From Bog-756 sp963830165 (GTDB lineage Bacteria > Actinomycetota > Acidimicrobiia > Acidimicrobiales > RAAP-2): 64,000 bases of DNA. The notes beneath the pieces are model-generated. The model worked only from the letters and a program-made list of their open reading frames with translations, was not told the origin of the DNA and did no database searches. Within the stretch, counting starts at the first letter, position 1; the number at the start of each line of letters is the position of its first letter. The stretch spans positions 613,457 to 677,456 of the forward strand of contig CAWHKZ010000008.1 in assembly GCA_963830165.1 (NCBI GenBank), read 5' to 3'. Made by a program: the position numbers and the translations under genes. Positions 16,272 to 24,798 of the stretch are shown one piece after another.

Positions 16272-18239
16272 ATGTGTGGCATCACCGGCCTCTTCGATCC
16301 CTCCCGGTCGTCCGACGCGGAGTCGCTGGCCGGGCGGGTGGTCGACATGACCGCCACGCTCGTCCACCGGGGGCCCGACGCGGACGGGCTGTGGACCGAC
16401 CCCGCCCATGGTGTGGCCCTCGGACACCGGCGGCTGGCCGTGGTCGAGCTCGGGCCCGAGGGAGCCCAACCCATGGCGTCCGCCGACGGCCGCTGGGTCC
16501 TGGTCTTCAACGGCGAGATCTACAACCACCGGGAGCTGCGCCACCGTCTGATGGCCGAGGGCATGGACTTCCGGGGCGGGTCGGACACCGAGGTGCTGCT
16601 CGGCGCCGTGCAGTCCTGGGGCGTCGAGGGCGGCCTCGACGCCTGCGAGGGGATGTTCGCCCTGGCCCTGTGGGACCGCCGGCTCGAACAGCTCCACCTC
16701 GCCCGGGACCGCTTCGGCGAGAAGCCGCTGTACTACGGCTGGGTCGGTGGGCGCCTGGCCTTCGCCTCCGAGCTGAAGGCGCTGGGGACGCTGCCCGAGT
16801 TCGACGCCGTCGTCGACCGCGACGCCGTCGCGCTGTATCTGCGGCACAACTGCGTGCCCGCCCCGCACACCATCTACCGCGGCATCGCCAAGCTGTCCCC
16901 GGGCAGCTGCGTCACCGTCGCCGCGACGGACCGCCCCGGCGCCCCGCCAGTGCCCCGTGCCTACTGGTCGGCGCGCGACGCCATCGAGGAGTCGCGGGCG
17001 CATCCGCTCGGGGGATCACCCACCGAACTGGCCGACCTGCTGGAGCGCGCCCTGTCGGACTCCGTGGCCGCACGCATGGTGGCCGACGTGCCGGTCGGGG
17101 CCTTCCTCTCGGGCGGGATCGACTCGAGCCTGGTCGTGGCCCTGATGCAGCGCCACAGCGACCGCCCGGTGCGCACCTTCACCATCGGCTTCGCCGATCG
17201 GGCGTTCGACGAGTCGGGGGATGCGGCGGCCGTGGCCGGACACCTCGGCACCGACCACACCCTCCTGCGGGTCGGCGACGGCGACGCCGAAGCCGTGGTG
17301 CCGCAGCTCCCCTTCTTCTGGGACGAGCCGTTCGGCGACATCAGCGAGATCCCCATGTACCTGGTGAGCCGGCTGGCCCGCACCGACGTGACCGTCGCCC
17401 TCTCGGGCGACGGCGGCGACGAGCTCTTCGCCGGGTACAACCGCCACGCCTGGCTCGACCGGATCTGGCGGACGTCGTCCGCCCTGCCCCGTCCGGTGCG
17501 TCGGGCCGCCGGGGCCGCGCTCGGGTCGCTGTCGCCGGGGACCGTCGACACCCTGGCGAAGGGGACGGCCGTCCTGCCGGCCCGGCTGCGGGTCCGCAAC
17601 CCGTCGACCAAGGTGGCCAAGGTCGCGAAGGTGCTGTCGGCCGAGGGCGTCGAGGACGCCTACTTCGCACTGGCCTCGTACTGGGACGACGCCGAGGCCA
17701 TGGTCTACGGGGCCGGATCCTCGGTATCGGTCGCGGCCAGGCCCGAGAAGTGGCCGGCCCTCTCCGGCATCACCGAGCAGATGCTCTGGCTGGACCTCGT
17801 GACCTATCTGCCCGACGACATCCTCACCAAGCTCGACCGGGCGGCCATGGCCCACTCGCTCGAGACCAGGGTCCCGTTCCTCGACCGGGGCGTCTTCGAC
17901 GTGGCCTGGCGGCTGCCGATGTCGGCCAAGCTCCACGACGGGACGACCAAGTGGCTGCTGCGCCAGGTGCTCTACCGCCACGTCCCCGAGTCCCTCGTGG
18001 AGCGGCCCAAGATGGGGTTCGGCTTCCCCATCGGCACGATGCTGCGGGGCGCGTTGCGCCCGTGGGCCGAGGAGCTGCTCGACGAGCGTCGCCTGACCGA
18101 GCAGGGCCTCCTCGATCCGGTGCCGGTGCGGGCGGCGTGGGCGAGCCACCTCGCCGGCACGCGTGACCACGGCTACGAGCTGTGGGCGGTCCTGGCCCTG
18201 CAGGCGTGGATCGACCACTGGTCGCCCGACCTCGGGTGA
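16272..18239 (+). CDS. asnB: Asparagine synthase-like glutamine-hydrolysing amidotransferase
   Basis: 655 residues, intact. Begins MCGITGLFD: Cys2 is the Ntn glutaminase nucleophile. The class II GATase domain follows (residues 1-about 210, with VFNGEIYNHRELR and RDRFGEKPLYY), then the ATP-PPase domain with the PP-loop FLSGGIDSSLVVALM and LSGDGGDELFAGYNR. In polysaccharide loci such enzymes amidate uronic acids or similar carboxyl groups rather than aspartate. Here it heads a plus-strand run of AsnB, GT4, deacetylase, methyltransferase and GT4, so a sugar substrate is likely (inference). Long for AsnB (usually 550-650) but within range. Confidence 0.85.
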   Translation: MCGITGLFDPSRSSDAESLAGRVVDMTATLVHRGPDADGLWTDPAHGVALGHRRLAVVELGPEGAQPMASADGRWVLVFNGEIYNHRELRHRLMAEGMDFRGGSDTEVLLGAVQSWGVEGGLDACEGMFALALWDRRLEQLHLARDRFGEKPLYYGWVGGRLAFASELKALGTLPEFDAVVDRDAVALYLRHNCVPAPHTIYRGIAKLSPGSCVTVAATDRPGAPPVPRAYWSARDAIEESRAHPLGGSPTELADLLERALSDSVAARMVADVPVGAFLSGGIDSSLVVALMQRHSDRPVRTFTIGFADRAFDESGDAAAVAGHLGTDHTLLRVGDGDAEAVVPQLPFFWDEPFGDISEIPMYLVSRLARTDVTVALSGDGGDELFAGYNRHAWLDRIWRTSSALPRPVRRAAGAALGSLSPGTVDTLAKGTAVLPARLRVRNPSTKVAKVAKVLSAEGVEDAYFALASYWDDAEAMVYGAGSSVSVAARPEKWPALSGITEQMLWLDLVTYLPDDILTKLDRAAMAHSLETRVPFLDRGVFDVAWRLPMSAKLHDGTTKWLLRQVLYRHVPESLVERPKMGFGFPIGTMLRGALRPWAEELLDERRLTEQGLLDPVPVRAAWASHLAGTRDHGYELWAVLALQAWIDHWSPDLG

Positions 18240-18278
18240 CGACCGGGCCGGTGCCTGTCGCCGGCGCGTCGCGACCTG

Positions 18279-18321
18279 TTGCCGTCGTGCGCGACCGGAC
18301 GGTACTCTGCAAGACCTGCAG
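18279..18321 (+). promoter_or_regulatory. Candidate promoter and small inverted repeat ahead of the GT4 gene
   Basis: TTGCCG (18279-18284), 18 bases, TACTCT (18303-18308). Overlapping its downstream edge is CTGCA-AGACC-TGCAG (18307-18321), positioned where a repressor would cover the transcription start. Short elements, low certainty. Confidence 0.3.
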
Positions 18322-18384
18322 TACGAGCACCGGATCCGGTGCGGGGGTCCGGCCGGGGGGCTCCCGTCGATGAACAGAGGGGCG

Positions 18385-19542
18385 ATGGAACCGAAGCCCA
18401 GCGCCGCACCCGAGCGCCGTACCACCACCCGCCGTGGGTGCCGCGTGGTGACGACCGCCCTGAGTGCACGCGTGCTCCTGGCCAACCAGCTACGGGTCCT
18501 CGACGACGTGGACTGGACGGTCGTGAGCGGCGACTCCTACGACGACGCGCCCGAGGGCATCGACGTCGAGGTGATCCCGATCCGTCGCGAATTCGCGCTC
18601 TCCGATGTGGCCTCGTTCGTGGCCCTGTGGAGCTACTTCCGCCGGAGGCACCTGGACTTCGCCCAGACGCACACGCCCAAGGCGTCGTTCCTCGGTCTGC
18701 CCGCCGCCCGCCTGGCCGGCACCCCGGCCATCTACACGATCCACGGCGCCCTGTACTTCCGCGACAACGGGCGGATGGCCAACGTGCTCGGCTGGTGCTT
18801 CGAGCGCTGGTGCTGTTCGTGGGCGGACCGGGTGCTCGTGCAGAGCGAGGAGGACCGGCACGTCCTGCCGAGGGTCAGGATCTGCCCGGACAGGAAGCTC
18901 GGCTACCTGGGCAACGGCGTGGTACTGGAGCGGTTCCTCGCACCCGTGCCCCCGGCCCTGACGTCGGAGCGCCCGATCGTGATGATGGTCAGCCGCCTCG
19001 TCCTGGAGAAGGGGTGTCAGGACTTCCTCGACCTGGCCGCCGCCCTCGAGGGCCGGGCCGACTTCGTCCACGTCGGGCCGATCGAGCACGACCAGAGCGA
19101 CGCACTCCCTCCCGAGGTGATCGCCCGGGCCGAGGCGTCGGGCACGGTCACCTTCGTGGGCGCCGTCGCCGACGTCCGCCCGTACCTCGCCTCGGCCGAC
19201 CTCGTCGTGCTCCCGTCCTACCGCGAGGGGATCCCCCGCGCCGTGATGGAGGCCGCGGTGATGGGTCGCCCGGTCGTCGCCTACGACATCCGTGGCGTCC
19301 GGGAGGTGCTCGACCCCTCGCTCGGCCTGGTGGCCCCTCGCGGCGACGTGCCCGCCCTGACGGCTCTCGTCGCCTCCCTCCTCGGTGACCCCGACCGCAG
19401 GGCCACCCTCGGGAGCGCCTGCCGGCAGTGGGTGACGGCGCGGTTCTCCGAGGAGCTCGTCGTCCAACGGCTGTCCGCCGAGTACGCCTCGATCGCACCA
19501 CGCCCGACCGGGCCCGTCGCCACGACGGAGGACGCCGCATGA
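18385..19542 (+). CDS. GT4-family glycosyltransferase
   Basis: 385 residues from ATG 18385, chosen because GAGGGG lies 4-9 bases upstream; ATG 18370 in the same frame is possible. GT-B fold: acceptor-domain FAQTHTPKASFLGLPAARLA and IYTIHGALYF. The donor domain has VMMVSRLVLEKGCQDFLDLA and ends with the nucleotide-sugar motif LVVLPSYREGIPRAVMEAAV (E-x7-E type). Resembles EpsD/Cap1E-like enzymes. The stop overlaps the deacetylase start (ATGA 19539-19542). Confidence 0.82.
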   Translation: MEPKPSAAPERRTTTRRGCRVVTTALSARVLLANQLRVLDDVDWTVVSGDSYDDAPEGIDVEVIPIRREFALSDVASFVALWSYFRRRHLDFAQTHTPKASFLGLPAARLAGTPAIYTIHGALYFRDNGRMANVLGWCFERWCCSWADRVLVQSEEDRHVLPRVRICPDRKLGYLGNGVVLERFLAPVPPALTSERPIVMMVSRLVLEKGCQDFLDLAAALEGRADFVHVGPIEHDQSDALPPEVIARAEASGTVTFVGAVADVRPYLASADLVVLPSYREGIPRAVMEAAVMGRPVVAYDIRGVREVLDPSLGLVAPRGDVPALTALVASLLGDPDRRATLGSACRQWVTARFSEELVVQRLSAEYASIAPRPTGPVATTEDAA

Positions 19543-20282
19543 CCGCCACGGTGTGCCTGACCGTCGACGTCGAGGACTGGTACGACGGCATGGCCGTGCT
19601 CGGCAAGCCCATCCCGCGCCCGCCCGGCGCCCGGAGTGGCCTGGACGGCCTGGCCGACCTGCTCGGAGGATCGTCGCAGGACCCGCGCGTGACCCTCTTC
19701 GTGGTGGGCAACTACGTGCCGGCGGTCGCCACCGAGCTCGCCGCACTGGCCGACGGCGGCCACGAGATCGGCAGCCACGGCCCCGACCACGGGCGCCTGC
19801 CCGAGGACCCGGCCGCGCTGCTCGACTGGCTCCGGCGCGGCCGCCGGATCGCCGAGGACGCGGTCCAGCGGCCGGTGAACGGGTTCCGGTCACCCCGGTT
19901 CGACGTGCCCGCATCCATGGAGCTGGCCCGGTTCCGCGATCTGGTGGCCGAAGCAGGCTTCAGCTACGTCTCGGACACCCGGTGCCTGGGCAGCCGGTCG
20001 CCGGTACGCGAGCTTCCCGTGCTGACCGCCCACGGCGTGGCGATGGGCGGCGGGAGCTACCAGCGCCTGCTCCCCCTGCGGACCGTGACGTCGGCGGTGG
20101 ACACCGCCGACGGGCCCGCCGTGCTCTACTACCATTCCTACGATTTCGGGGCGACCCTGCCGGCCACGTCGAGCATCCGCTCGGTGGCCGAGGCCAAGCA
20201 GCTGCTCGGCCGGGGCCGGGTCGCCAGTATGTTCTCCCAGCTCCTCGGCCGCTACGGCAGTAAGGCGTGTGCAGATGTCTGA
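19539..20282 (+). CDS. Polysaccharide deacetylase (NodB fold)
   Basis: 247 residues. Removes N- or O-acetyl groups from a sugar. The metal site is visible: CLTVDVEDWYDG supplies the Asp pair and EIGSHGPDHGRL the two His ligands; VNGFRSPRFDVP is the third NodB motif. No signal peptide, so it acts in the cytoplasm, perhaps on lipid-linked precursors. The domain style (DVEDW, short form, YYHSYDF near the C-terminus) recalls the deacetylases found next to exosortase-linked exopolysaccharide genes, but no exosortase is present here. The end overlaps the methyltransferase gene by 8 bases. Confidence 0.82.
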   Translation: MTATVCLTVDVEDWYDGMAVLGKPIPRPPGARSGLDGLADLLGGSSQDPRVTLFVVGNYVPAVATELAALADGGHEIGSHGPDHGRLPEDPAALLDWLRRGRRIAEDAVQRPVNGFRSPRFDVPASMELARFRDLVAEAGFSYVSDTRCLGSRSPVRELPVLTAHGVAMGGGSYQRLLPLRTVTSAVDTADGPAVLYYHSYDFGATLPATSSIRSVAEAKQLLGRGRVASMFSQLLGRYGSKACADV

Positions 20283-20913
20283 CGGCGACTTCAAGACCTA
20301 CTTCCACCAGCGGGCCGGACGGTTCTCGTCCTTCTACCGGAGCGAGCCGGTGTCCCGCCTGCTCGGTCGGGGCCCGCTCTTCGACCGGCTGCGGATCGCC
20401 GTGGAGACGGCGAAGGCGACGTCGGCCACGCGGGTGCTCGACGTCGGCTGCGGCAGCGGCCCGCTGTTCGCACCGCTGGCCACCGCCGGCATCCACGTGA
20501 CCGGGATCGACCCCGCCGACGGCATGGTCAGCCTGGCCCGGAAGGAGGCGGCGGCCCATCCGGGGATGGTCGAGGTCGAGCAGCGGGGCTGGGAGGAGAT
20601 CGACGAAGTCGGCGCCTACGACCTCGCCACCGCCCTCGGGGTCTTCGACTACGTCGCCGAGCCGGCCGAGCTCCTCACCCGGATGGGCCGTGCCGCCACC
20701 CACGCGGTGGCGTCGTTCCCCTATCCGGGACTGCGGACCGACCTCCGCAAGGCCCGCTACGGCACCCGTGGCGTCAAGGTGCACGGCTACCCGCCGAACG
20801 GCTTCGACGCACTGGCGGCGGCGGCCGGCATGCGTGTCGTCGAACTCACGCCGCTCGGCAACGCCGGCGCCGTCGTCCACTTCACGGGGTCCGGCGGCGG
20901 CCCTGCTGCTTGA
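20275..20913 (+). CDS. SAM-dependent methyltransferase, class I
   Basis: 212 residues from ATG 20275, which has AAGG at a fair distance; a GTG at 20269 is too close to that site. SAM motif I is VLDVGCGSGPLFAPLA, motif II VTGIDPADGMVSLARKEA, motif IV YDLATALGVFDYV. Embedded between deacetylase and GT4 genes, so it probably O- or N-methylates a sugar. Followed by 40 bases that carry TAGCTAGGGT just before the next start. Confidence 0.75.
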   Translation: MSDGDFKTYFHQRAGRFSSFYRSEPVSRLLGRGPLFDRLRIAVETAKATSATRVLDVGCGSGPLFAPLATAGIHVTGIDPADGMVSLARKEAAAHPGMVEVEQRGWEEIDEVGAYDLATALGVFDYVAEPAELLTRMGRAATHAVASFPYPGLRTDLRKARYGTRGVKVHGYPPNGFDALAAAAGMRVVELTPLGNAGAVVHFTGSGGGPAA

Positions 20914-20953
20914 GCCCCCGACGGGCCGGGGCGCCCCAGGCCGTAGCTAGGGT

Positions 20954-22132
20954 GTGAGCGTGCAGCCGGGGTCGCGATCTGGTGGTGCGCCGACCCGTCG
21001 GCTGCGCGTCCTCGTCGTCATCAAGTGCCTGGGATTCGGTGGCGCCGAGCGGCTCCTGGCCGACACCGTCGCCACCGGCGACAGGCAGGCCTTCGACTAC
21101 GAGGTGGCCTACGTGCTCGCCTCCGAGGACGGGATGGTGCCGCTCATCGAGGCCGACGGGACCCCGGTCCACCCGCTCGGCGCCGAGGGCAACGGTGATC
21201 TGCGGTGGATGGCGCGCTTCCGGCGCCTCCTCCGGGACGGTCACTACGACGTCGTCCACTTCCACCTCCCCTACACGGCCTCGCTCGGTCGCCTCGTGGT
21301 CGCCTCGATGCCGTCGGCCGTCCGCCCGGCGATCGTGTACACCGACCACAGCCTCTGGAACAAGATGGCGGTCGTGGTCAAGGCGCTCAACCGGGCCACC
21401 ATCGGCCTGGACCAGGCCATGATCGTCGTGTCCGACGCCGCGCTCGAGTCGCTGCCCGCGTCGATCCGGCCCCGGGCCCGGGTGCTCGTCCACGGCGTGG
21501 ACCTGTCACAGGCGGACACCCTGCTGGCCCGCCGCGACGACGTGCGCGACGAGGTGCGGCGCGAGTTCGGCGTGGCCGACGACGAGGTGCTCGTGGTGTC
21601 GGTGGCCAACCTGCGCCCCGAAAAGGGGTACGACGTCCTGCTCGACTCCGCCGCGATCCTCGTCGCCCGGGACCTGCCCGTCCGGGTCGTGGCCGTCGGA
21701 CGGGGCGAGGGCGAGCTGGAGCGGACGATGAAGGCGCGGCACGCGGCGCTCCGGCTGGGCGACAGGTTCACCTTCGCCGGGCAGCGGGACGACGTGCTGC
21801 GGATCCTGGCCGGCGCCGACGTCTTCGTGCTCGCCTCACGCCAGGAAGGCCTCCCGGTGGTCCTCATGGAGGCGACGAGCGTCGGGCTGCCGATCGTGGC
21901 GACGGCGGTCGGTGGGGTCCCCCAGGTGCTGACCGACGGGGTCGACGGACTGGTCGTCCCCCCGGGGGACCCGGAGGCCCTGGCCGACGCACTCACCCGG
22001 GTGGTGTCCGACCCGGAGCTGCGCGCCCGGTTCGGGGCGGGGGCGAAGCGCCGGAGTGCGATGTTCGACGTGGCCGAGGCCAGCCGCACCATCGAGTCGA
22101 TCTACCGCGAGGTCGCCCCCGACCGTCGGTGA
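20954..22132 (+). CDS. GT4-family glycosyltransferase
   Basis: 392 residues, intact. RRLRVLVVIKCLGFGGAERL is the GT4 acceptor-side entry loop; VVSVANLRPEKGYDVLLDSA starts the donor domain and FVLASRQEGLPVVLMEATSV holds the EGLPVVLME nucleotide-sugar motif. GTG 20954 (or GTG 20960) start. TAGCTA/TAGGGT immediately upstream could make it leaderless, but it may simply be the last gene of the asnB operon. Convergent with the next GT; 45 bases lie between the stops without a clear terminator. Confidence 0.82.
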   Translation: MSVQPGSRSGGAPTRRLRVLVVIKCLGFGGAERLLADTVATGDRQAFDYEVAYVLASEDGMVPLIEADGTPVHPLGAEGNGDLRWMARFRRLLRDGHYDVVHFHLPYTASLGRLVVASMPSAVRPAIVYTDHSLWNKMAVVVKALNRATIGLDQAMIVVSDAALESLPASIRPRARVLVHGVDLSQADTLLARRDDVRDEVRREFGVADDEVLVVSVANLRPEKGYDVLLDSAAILVARDLPVRVVAVGRGEGELERTMKARHAALRLGDRFTFAGQRDDVLRILAGADVFVLASRQEGLPVVLMEATSVGLPIVATAVGGVPQVLTDGVDGLVVPPGDPEALADALTRVVSDPELRARFGAGAKRRSAMFDVAEASRTIESIYREVAPDRR

Positions 22133-22177
22133 CGTCGGGTCACCGGCGTGCCGGCCGGTGGTGCCTCCCGGAGGGGG

Positions 22178-23404
22178 TCACTCCTCCGTGCCGGCCACGG
22201 TGCGGGCGACGTCAGCCACCCGCTCGGCGACCACACCTTCGGCGTAGCGCTCGACGAACAGCTCGTGGGCGGCGCCGACGAGGCGGCCCCGCAGCTCCTC
22301 GTCACCCACCAGCCGGGCACAGGCCGCGGCCAGACCGGCGGCGGTGTCGGTCACCAGGAGGTGGATCCCGTCCTCGGCACCCAGGCCCTCGGCACCCAGC
22401 GAGGTCGACACCACGGGTACCCGCTGGGCGAACGCCTCCAGGATCTTCAGCCGGGTGCCGCTGCCGAACCGCAGGGGCACGATCACCATGTCCGCCCGGG
22501 CCAGCTCGTCGGCCATGTCGGGCACCTGCCCCACCAGGGTCACGCCGGGCGGGTCGTCCAGGTCCTCGAGCGACGGGGCGGTGGTGCCGACCAGGCGGAT
22601 GCGGACCCCGGGGACGCGGTCGCGCAGTTCGGGGGCCACCTCGCGCACCAGGAAGCGGGCCGCCTCGGCGTTGGGCGGGTAGCGCAGGGTGCCCGGGAAC
22701 AGCACGGTCGGTGGCTCGCGCACCTCCCGCCGGCCCACCGGGTCGGCGACGAGGCGGTAGGCGTTGGGCACGACCTCCACCCGGGGCAGCCCGGCGGCCC
22801 GGGCGCGTGCCGCGTCCAGGTCACTGCACACCACGGTGGCGGCGACCCGTCCGGCCAGGTCACGCTGGAGGCGGCGCCAGCGCCGGGCCTCCTCCGCCGA
22901 GAAGGCCCGCGCCGCGGCCCGACGGGCCGACTCGGCGGCGCCCACCGGCGGAGGCGAGGGGATGGCGGTGCGGGCGGCGATCTTGTGGTCCTCCAGGTCG
23001 TCGAGGTCGAGCACGGCCGGGGCGGCGGTCAGTCCACCGGTCAGCACCAGCGGCCGCAGGCGGAAGTACCACACGAGGTCGTAGCGGCCCCGGGCGAACC
23101 GGGTGAGGGCCCCCAGCGCGGCGCCGCCGTCGGGCCGCGGCAGCTCGAAGGGCCGCCGCAGGTCGAGGGCGGTGGCCAGACGGGCCAGGCCCTCGGGCGG
23201 GCGGTCGTCGTAGGCCACGTGACCGACGCGGTCGAGGCCGGCCGCCGGGTCGGGTGGGTCGATGTCGGTGCGGACGGAGGGCAGGATCGAGAACAGGTCC
23301 GTCGGGCCGCACCGGGCGAGGGCTCGGAGCACCATGCCGAGGCGGAGCCGGGAGCCGCTGTTCTCCGGCCAGGGGTACTCCCCCGCCACCACCAGTGTCC
23401 TCAT
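22178..23404 (-). CDS. GT4-type glycosyltransferase
   Basis: 408 residues, intact. Starts MRTLVVAGEYPWPENSGSR (GT-B entry loop), has AVLDLDDLEDHKIAARTA in the acceptor domain, TVLFPGTLRYPPNAEAARFL opening the donor domain, and VIVPLRFGSGTRLKILEAFA as the nucleotide-sugar site. The pattern with LDLDDLE is seen in GTs near exosortase-type exopolysaccharide loci. Its translation start lies inside a 14-base tandem repeat (23397-23466), in which each unit carries a start codon and a purine-rich ribosome-binding motif. Confidence 0.8.
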   Translation of the reverse strand: MRTLVVAGEYPWPENSGSRLRLGMVLRALARCGPTDLFSILPSVRTDIDPPDPAAGLDRVGHVAYDDRPPEGLARLATALDLRRPFELPRPDGGAALGALTRFARGRYDLVWYFRLRPLVLTGGLTAAPAVLDLDDLEDHKIAARTAIPSPPPVGAAESARRAAARAFSAEEARRWRRLQRDLAGRVAATVVCSDLDAARARAAGLPRVEVVPNAYRLVADPVGRREVREPPTVLFPGTLRYPPNAEAARFLVREVAPELRDRVPGVRIRLVGTTAPSLEDLDDPPGVTLVGQVPDMADELARADMVIVPLRFGSGTRLKILEAFAQRVPVVSTSLGAEGLGAEDGIHLLVTDTAAGLAAACARLVGDEELRGRLVGAAHELFVERYAEGVVAERVADVARTVAGTEE

Positions 23405-23466
23405 CGCCGGGTCCTCATGGCTGACTCCTCATGACCGGGTCCTCGTGGCCGGGTCCTCGTGGCCGG
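23397..23466 (-). repeat. 14-base tandem repeat, five copies, spanning a translation start
   Basis: Units at 23397, 23411, 23425, 23439 and 23453. On the minus strand the consensus is CCGGCCAYGAGGAC. The three gene-proximal units contain ATGAGGA. Because the period is 14, an ATG in one unit reads five codons (MRSQP, then MRTRR) and stops at a TGA overlapping the next unit's ATG; the last ATG is the glycosyltransferase start (23404). GAGGA in each unit can serve as the ribosome site of the next. The two distal units carry ACG instead of ATG. Confidence 0.75.
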
Positions 23467-23666
23467 GCTTCACTGCCGGGCATCGCTGCTGGTGTCCGCG
23501 ACCGGTGCCGTCGCCCTCCCGGGCGGCGGAAGCCCCCGGCCCGGGGTGCGCCGGTCGTCCGGCAGGCCCCGGGGCGCGGCCCGATGGTAGCGGTACGGAC
23601 CGTCACCGGGGGCGGGGTCGGCTGCTACCGTTGACGGGCCGGACGGGCCGGTGGGAGGGGGCCGGT

Positions 23667-24791
23667 ATGACCGACCAGTGGAAGCCGACCGACGAACCAC
23701 TGGTCCTGCACGTCATCCCGACCCCGCTGGCCCGGGGCGCCCAGCGCGAGGCGCGTGCCCTGGCCGACCAGCTCGACTCGCCCGGGCACCGGGCCCACCG
23801 GGTGCTCTGCCTCTTCGACGGGCCCGACGAGGTCGCCGTCGACCTCTCCCTCCACGTGTCCGACGGTGACACCCCCGGCGTCGGCTACAACTGGCGGAGC
23901 GTGCCCCGCCTGCGCTCGGCCCTGGCCGCGCTCGACCCCGTCTGCGTGGTCGCCCACGGCGGCGAGCCGCTCAAGTACCTCGTGCCCGCCATGGCCGGTC
24001 GCCGGCGGCCGCTCGCCTACTACGCCATCGGCACCTACGGCGCCTCGTCGGCCCGTAGGTCACAGGTCGAGCTGTGGCGTCGGCTGCTACGCCGCGTCGA
24101 CGCGCTGGCCGCCGAAGGTGACGAGGTCGCCGAGGAGTGCACCCGGCTGCTCGGCGTCCCGGCGTCCAAGGTCACCATGACCCCGAACGGACGCGACCCC
24201 CGCGTCTTCTACCCCCGGCTCGACGACCGCGACACCGGGCTGCCGGTGGTCGCCTTCATCGGCGCGCTGACCGAGGGGAAGCGGCCCATGAGGTTCATCG
24301 AAGCCGTGGCCGCGCTGCGCGAACGCGATCTCCGGTTCCGGGCCGTGCTGATCGGCGACGGCGCGCTGCGGAGTGCCGTCGACGCACCGGCGGCGGCGGC
24401 CGACATCGAGCTCCTCGGTTCGCGGTCGGACGTCGCCGAGCTGCTCGGCCGGGCCGACGTCATGGTGTTCCCGAGCCGGCCGCAGGGCGAGGGGATGCCG
24501 GGTGTCCTCATCGAAGGAGGCCTGTCCGGCCTGCCCATCGTGGCCACCGACGTGCCGGGTGTCCGGACGGTCATCGACGACGGCACCACCGGCTACGTGG
24601 TCGGCGTCGAGGACCTCGACGGGATGGTCGACGCACTGGCCCGTCTGGTCGGCGACGAGGAGCTGCGTCGGACCATGGGCACGGCGGCCCGGACCCGCTG
24701 CATCACACAGTTCAGCATCGCGGCCGTCGGGGCGCTCTGGCTGCAGGTGCTCACCCCGCTGCTGCCCGCGGGGCTCGGCGCACCCGCCTGA
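23667..24791 (+). CDS. GT4-family glycosyltransferase
   Basis: 374 residues from ATG 23667, with GGGAGGGGG 6-14 bases upstream. LVLHVIPTPLARGAQREARA is the entry loop, VVAFIGALTEGKRPMRFIEA begins the donor domain, and FPSRPQGEGMPGVLIEGGLS is the E-x7-E nucleotide-sugar motif. An extended -10 (TGC-TACCGT, 23623-23631) lies about 35 bases before the start. It is divergent from the GT at 22178 and convergent with the polymerase-like gene, with only 7 bases between the stops. Confidence 0.82.
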   Translation: MTDQWKPTDEPLVLHVIPTPLARGAQREARALADQLDSPGHRAHRVLCLFDGPDEVAVDLSLHVSDGDTPGVGYNWRSVPRLRSALAALDPVCVVAHGGEPLKYLVPAMAGRRRPLAYYAIGTYGASSARRSQVELWRRLLRRVDALAAEGDEVAEECTRLLGVPASKVTMTPNGRDPRVFYPRLDDRDTGLPVVAFIGALTEGKRPMRFIEAVAALRERDLRFRAVLIGDGALRSAVDAPAAAADIELLGSRSDVAELLGRADVMVFPSRPQGEGMPGVLIEGGLSGLPIVATDVPGVRTVIDDGTTGYVVGVEDLDGMVDALARLVGDEELRRTMGTAARTRCITQFSIAAVGALWLQVLTPLLPAGLGAPA

Positions 24792-24798
24792 CCGTCCG

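Noticed and set aside
23397..23466. CRISPR array
   Set aside because: Repeats are 14 bases with no spacers and no cas genes nearby; a simple tandem repeat.
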